Source of the DNA: Thermoleophilia bacterium
GTDB lineage: Bacteria; Actinomycetota; Thermoleophilia; Gaiellales; F1-60-MAGs149
Direction: 5' to 3'
Length of the DNA stretch: 10,761 nucleotides
NCBI GenBank assembly: GCA_016462095.1
Contig: JAEMTW010000017.1
Location: 3,801 to 14,561, forward strand
Position 1 is the stretch's first letter. Each line of letters begins with the position of its first letter. Of the stretch, positions 8,285 through 10,761 are shown one piece after another. The notes below the pieces were generated by a model that was not told where the DNA came from, did no database searches, and saw only the letters and a program-made list of their open reading frames with translations. The position numbers and the translations under genes were made by a program.

Positions 8285-9201
8285 CTCGCCGCGTCGTCAT
8301 GATCATCAACCCTGCCTCCGCCAACGGCAAGACGGGGCAGAAGTGGCCCGAACTTGTCGCCGAGGCGCAGCGCCTCGGCCTGCGCGTTCAAGAGCGCCTG
8401 ACCGAGGCCCCGGGACACGCCACCGAGCTGGCGCGCGAAGCCAGCATGGCGGGCGCCGATGTGGTTGTCGCCGTTGGTGGCGACGGCACGGTGCACGAGG
8501 TCGTCAACGGCCTCGTTGGTGCCGGCGGTACGCCGTTTGGTGAAGCCGCACTCGGCGTGATCGCGCGCGGCACCGGCCGCGATTTCATTCGCAGCCACGA
8601 CATCCCGACCAAAACGAAGGCTGCCCTGCAGGCGATTGCCGATGGCCCGATTCGACGCATCGACGTCGGTGAGGTCATCTCCACGGGCGACCCAGAGGGC
8701 GGACGCCGGTTCGCGAATGCTGCATCTGCGGGCGTCACGGGTGCGATTGCGAAACGCGCCAACGGTATGTCGAAGCGGATGGGTGGCACTCCGACCTTTC
8801 TCCTCGCCGCCTTCCAAGGCTTCCGTGCCTACACCAACACGCCGATCCACCTCGAGCTAGATGGACGTCCGATCGACGTCACCGCCTCTTGCGTGGTCTG
8901 CGCGATCGGCCACTCGCTGGGCGGCGGCATTAAGGTCGCACACGGTGCCCGGCCAGACGACGGGCTGCTTGACATGGTGCTGGTGGGCGACGTCGGCGCC
9001 AAAGACCTCGCGCTCAACATCCATCGCCTCTACACCGGCACGCTCGGCGAGCATCCAGAGATCACGCATCTCAAGGGGCTGAACGTGACAGTCTCGGGCG
9101 ACACGCCACTCCAGATCGAGGCCGACGGCGAACTCGCGGGCACCACCCCCGCCACGTTCCGGTGCCTGCCGGGCGCGCTGCGCTTGGTGACGGCCTCGTG
9201 A
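8281..9201 (+). CDS. Diacylglycerol/lipid kinase, YegS-LCB5 (DagK) family
   Basis: 306 residues, normal for the family. These enzymes phosphorylate diacylglycerol or related lipids at the membrane, recycling lipid for phosphatidic acid synthesis. The catalytic domain has INPASANGKT (9-18), VGGDGTVHEV (65-74) with the nucleotide-binding GGDGT, and ARGTGRDFIR (95-104) in place of the usual LGTGNDF. The C-terminal domain holds ARPDDGLLDMVLV (223-235) and EADGE (280-284). The ATG overlaps the phosphorylase stop (ATGA), and its own TGA shares one base with the next ATG, so all three genes are probably translated together. The lipid substrate is unknown. Confidence 0.92.
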   Translation: MTRRVVMIINPASANGKTGQKWPELVAEAQRLGLRVQERLTEAPGHATELAREASMAGADVVVAVGGDGTVHEVVNGLVGAGGTPFGEAALGVIARGTGRDFIRSHDIPTKTKAALQAIADGPIRRIDVGEVISTGDPEGGRRFANAASAGVTGAIAKRANGMSKRMGGTPTFLLAAFQGFRAYTNTPIHLELDGRPIDVTASCVVCAIGHSLGGGIKVAHGARPDDGLLDMVLVGDVGAKDLALNIHRLYTGTLGEHPEITHLKGLNVTVSGDTPLQIEADGELAGTTPATFRCLPGALRLVTAS

Positions 9202-9722
9202 TGCGTAGAAGCAAACTGACCGCGCGCCTGCTTGTGCTTGGCGCACTCCTCGTTGCCGCCCCGAGTGCAGCAGCGCACGCCACGATCGAGCTCAAGGGCA
9301 AGCAGCCCATCGCCGGTAAACGCGGCACGTTGACAATCACCATTCCCCACGGCTGCGGCGTCGGCCAGGGTGGAGTTGGCTTGGCGACAGATCGCCTCGT
9401 CGTCCGGCTCGGATCCGGCTGGCCGAGCGCCAAGGCGATCGCGATCGATGGCTGGACGTCGACCGTCGCCCGCGCCTCCTCAGGCCGCTGGACGATCACG
9501 TGGGTTGCCAGTGCTGGCGGCCTGTCCAACACGTCAATCGGCGACTTCCCGATTGCCGTGCGCTGGCCTCGTGCAGCGGGAATCTACAAGACTCCAAGCT
9601 TCCAACATTGCGGCGCCAGTTCGATGAATTGGAGTGACCCGTTCGCGACGGCAGCATCCGCCGAGCAGGACTATCCACCGATCTACCCGGTGCCTCGCAT
9701 CCAGATTCTGCCCGCGTCCTAG
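9201..9722 (+). CDS. Secreted YcnI-like (DUF1775) protein, possible copper binding
   Basis: 173 residues. A signal peptide is clear: Arg-rich start, hydrophobic stretch (about 9-21), and an AAA|HA cleavage site near residue 25. The mature chain would begin with His26, as in YcnI proteins, where the N-terminal His helps bind Cu(II). The domain marks IPHGC (48-52), a later QHC (135-137) and MNW (142-144) fit DUF1775. The C-terminal membrane helix found in many YcnI proteins is missing. Many YcnI genes sit with copper genes; here the neighbours are a lipid kinase and a phosphorylase. The start is taken at 9201 (TGATG overlap) because an earlier in-frame ATG at 9162 lies within the kinase gene and would spoil the signal peptide. 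The last two bases of the stop codon belong to the repeat that follows. Confidence 0.8.
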   Translation: MRRSKLTARLLVLGALLVAAPSAAAHATIELKGKQPIAGKRGTLTITIPHGCGVGQGGVGLATDRLVVRLGSGWPSAKAIAIDGWTSTVARASSGRWTITWVASAGGLSNTSIGDFPIAVRWPRAAGIYKTPSFQHCGASSMNWSDPFATAASAEQDYPPIYPVPRIQILPAS

Positions 9723-9819
9723 CGCCATCAACTTTGCTTTGGGGTCAGACCCTGATGCAAAGTTGGTCTCTGCGTAACTTTGCATCGGGGTCTGACCCCA
9801 AAGCAAAGTTGATGGCGCT
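9721..9819. repeat. Inverted pair of family A hairpin repeats
   Basis: Arms 9721-9764 and 9776-9819 are complementary over 44 bp with one mismatch (9753/9787) and an 11-nt spacer. Each contains a 35-nt unit (9730-9764 reversed, 9776-9810 forward): AACTTTGC, ATCR, GGGTC, T, GACCC, CAAA, GCAAAGTT, plus a 9-nt tail, GATGGCGCT. It lies in the convergent gap between the YcnI-like gene and the DUF6457-like gene and could act as a terminator for the upstream operon. Confidence 0.92.
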
Positions 9820-9852
9820 CGGTGGGTATCTTGCCTAGCGCTCTTGGCCCGT

Positions 9853-9907
9853 AACTTTGCATCAGGGTCTGACCCCAAAGCAAAGTTGATGGCGTCGGTG
9901 TGTATCT
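9853..9907 (+). repeat. Third family A unit, direct copy of 9776-9832
   Basis: Positions 9853-9887 repeat the 35-nt unit of 9776-9810 with one change, and identity goes on into the tail to about 9907, apart from a 2-nt gap and one substitution. The match thus covers the unit plus about 20 nt of flank, which points to local tandem duplication. The 9820-9852 stretch between the copies and 9908-9923 hold nothing else I recognise. Confidence 0.88.
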
Positions 9908-9923
9908 TCCCCCGCACTCTGAT

Positions 9924-10172
9924 TCAGCCGGGAATCGCTTGGCGAATCTGCGCGAGCGCGGCGTCGAGCGCTGCGGGATCGCCACCAGCCTGGCCGAGCG
10001 TCACGCCAGCGAGGAAGGTTGCGATTGGTGCGGCTGGCCGGGTTACGCCGTGCGCCGCATCGGCAGCCAACGAAAGCAACGCCGCCACCGTCGCCGGCTC
10101 GGCCACCCACTTCAAGTTGTCATCGCCGAGCGCCTCAACCGCGCGCCCTGCGAATGCCTCGACGTCTTCCAT
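9924..10172 (-). CDS. Small DUF6457-like protein
   Basis: 82 residues, acidic and Ala-rich. The segment AADAAHGVTRPAAPIATFLAGVTLG matches my memory of the DUF6457 signature (VAHGVARPAAPLTTFLLG), found in small actinobacterial proteins often near molybdenum cofactor genes. The biochemical role is unknown. There is no membrane helix or signal peptide. A good AAGGAGCGGAG lies just before the ATG. It is divergent from the CoxD-type ATPase gene with a 110-nt gap that must contain both promoters. This neighbour supports a link to molybdenum enzymes, by inference only. Confidence 0.72.
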   Translation of the reverse strand: MEDVEAFAGRAVEALGDDNLKWVAEPATVAALLSLAADAAHGVTRPAAPIATFLAGVTLGQAGGDPAALDAALAQIRQAIPG

Positions 10173-10246
10173 CTCCGCTCCTTCCGTCGCTTTCGCGCAG
10201 CGCCGCGAACGAGTCGCTGGATGCGCGTTCTCTTCCCGGAGGGTAT

Positions 10247-10280
10247 CGTCTCCCTCACAGACCCTCGACCTAGGGAGACG
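10247..10280 (+). promoter_or_regulatory. Stem-loop over the ATPase ribosome binding site
   Basis: CGTCTCCCT (10247-10255) and AGGGAGACG (10272-10280) form a perfect 9-bp stem with a 16-nt loop. The 3' arm contains the purine-rich AGGGAGA that would serve as Shine-Dalgarno for the GTG at 10283. If the transcript begins upstream of 10247, this stem would hide the ribosome binding site. The regulatory role is inferred. Confidence 0.5.
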
Positions 10281-10282
10281 CG

Positions 10283-10761
10283 GTGAGTAGCAACGAGATG
10301 CGAGTATCGATCGACGGCGTGCAGCAGGCGCTCGCCGAGCGGTCGTACCTGGCCGACCGCGGCCTCGCCACGACGGTGCATCTTGCTCTCAAGCTCGGCA
10401 AGCCCGTGCTGCTCGAAGGTGAGGCGGGCGTTGGCAAGACCGAGCTCGCGAAGGTCGTTGCCGACGCGCTCGGTGCTCGACTGATTCGCCTCCAGTGTTA
10501 CGAAGGAATCGACGTCGCCCATGCACTCTACGACTGGGCCTACGCGCGCCAGATGCTGTATATCCGCACGCTTGAGGCGACCGGTGACGCTCGGCAAAGC
10601 GAAGCGGTGCTTGACGAGCTGTTCGGACCGCGCTTCCTGGAACGCCGGCCATTGCTCGACGCGATTGCCTGCGACGACGAGGTTCCGCCCGTGCTTCTGA
10701 TCGACGAGATCGATCGCGCCGACGACGAGTTCGAAGCGTTTCTGCTCGAGTTGTTGTCGGA
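10283..10761 (+). CDS. MoxR/CoxD-type AAA+ ATPase, N-terminal part
   Basis: 159 residues are visible; the gene continues past the right edge. These ATPases work with VWA-domain partners as chaperones that insert metal or sulfur into enzymes; CoxD matures the Mo-Cu site of CO dehydrogenase. Walker A is GEAGVGKT (46-53) and Walker B VLLIDEID (137-144). LQCYEGIDVAHALYDWAYARQ (70-90) and RFLERRPLLDAI (117-128) are typical of the CoxD branch. The GTG start is preferred over an in-frame ATG at 10298 because AGGGAGA lies before it. The divergent DUF6457-like gene supports a molybdenum-hydroxylase setting. A VWA (CoxE-like) gene is expected next but is not visible. Confidence 0.88.
   Translation, partial: MSSNEMRVSIDGVQQALAERSYLADRGLATTVHLALKLGKPVLLEGEAGVGKTELAKVVADALGARLIRLQCYEGIDVAHALYDWAYARQMLYIRTLEATGDARQSEAVLDELFGPRFLERRPLLDAIACDDEVPPVLLIDEIDRADDEFEAFLLELLS

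Noticed and set aside
9776..9887. Repeats of 35 nt spaced by 42 nt, like a short CRISPR array
   Set aside because: One of the three units is inverted, the spacing is uneven (11 and 42 nt), the spacer next to the last unit is itself partly duplicated, and no cas gene is present.
9534..9917. 127-codon open frame on the minus strand across the repeat array
   Set aside because: Its product is made of repeated peptide blocks that mirror the DNA repeats, and it overlaps the end of the YcnI-like gene. There is no sign of a real protein.

Overview
The window is GC-rich chromosomal DNA. It looks like an actinomycete of a deep lineage, possibly Thermoleophilia. I infer this from protein style only: SecE with one membrane segment, FtsH with an HEMGH zinc site, a DUF6457-like protein beside a CoxD-type ATPase, and GC-rich codon use. 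Nothing in the window fixes the taxon.

Layout. Positions 1-752 hold a PIN-domain toxin-like gene (+) between two inverted pairs of hairpin repeats, then a strong terminator stem. Positions 753-4154 (minus strand) are the classical translation/secretion cluster, read rpmG-secE-nusG-rplK-rplA-(leader)-rplJ-rplL. It includes a recognisable L10-type leader and a hairpin that covers the rplJ ribosome binding site. No rpoB follows rplL within the window; the next gene points the opposite way. Positions 4300-7528 (minus) carry an MFS exporter gene followed by ftsH, the membrane AAA+ zinc protease. Positions 7565-9722 (+) are three tightly coupled genes: a DeoD/Udp-like nucleoside phosphorylase, a YegS/LCB5-type lipid kinase and a secreted YcnI-like (DUF1775) protein. 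Positions 9721-9907 hold three more hairpin repeat units in a convergent gap. A small DUF6457-like gene (minus) is then divergent from a CoxD/MoxR-type ATPase gene (+) that runs off the right edge.

The most unusual content is the repeats. Units at both ends of the window share one 35-nt plan: an 8-bp outer stem, 4 nt, GGGTC-T-GACCC, 4 nt, and the outer stem again. The outer stem sequence is completely different between the two loci (GATGTCAC/GTGACATC versus AACTTTGC/GCAAAGTT), yet it stays perfectly paired. A second family at 528-637 has the same kind of plan (8-bp outer stem, 6 nt, CCGCGCGG, 6 nt, outer stem) and is also a head-to-head pair. These behave like REP/BIME-type mobile hairpins. 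No transposase is visible in the window.

The ribosomal, NusG, SecE, L33 and FtsH genes are core housekeeping. The nucleoside phosphorylase-lipid kinase-YcnI group looks like one transcription unit, but no shared pathway is obvious. The DUF6457/CoxD pair suggests that molybdenum-hydroxylase maturation genes lie to the right.
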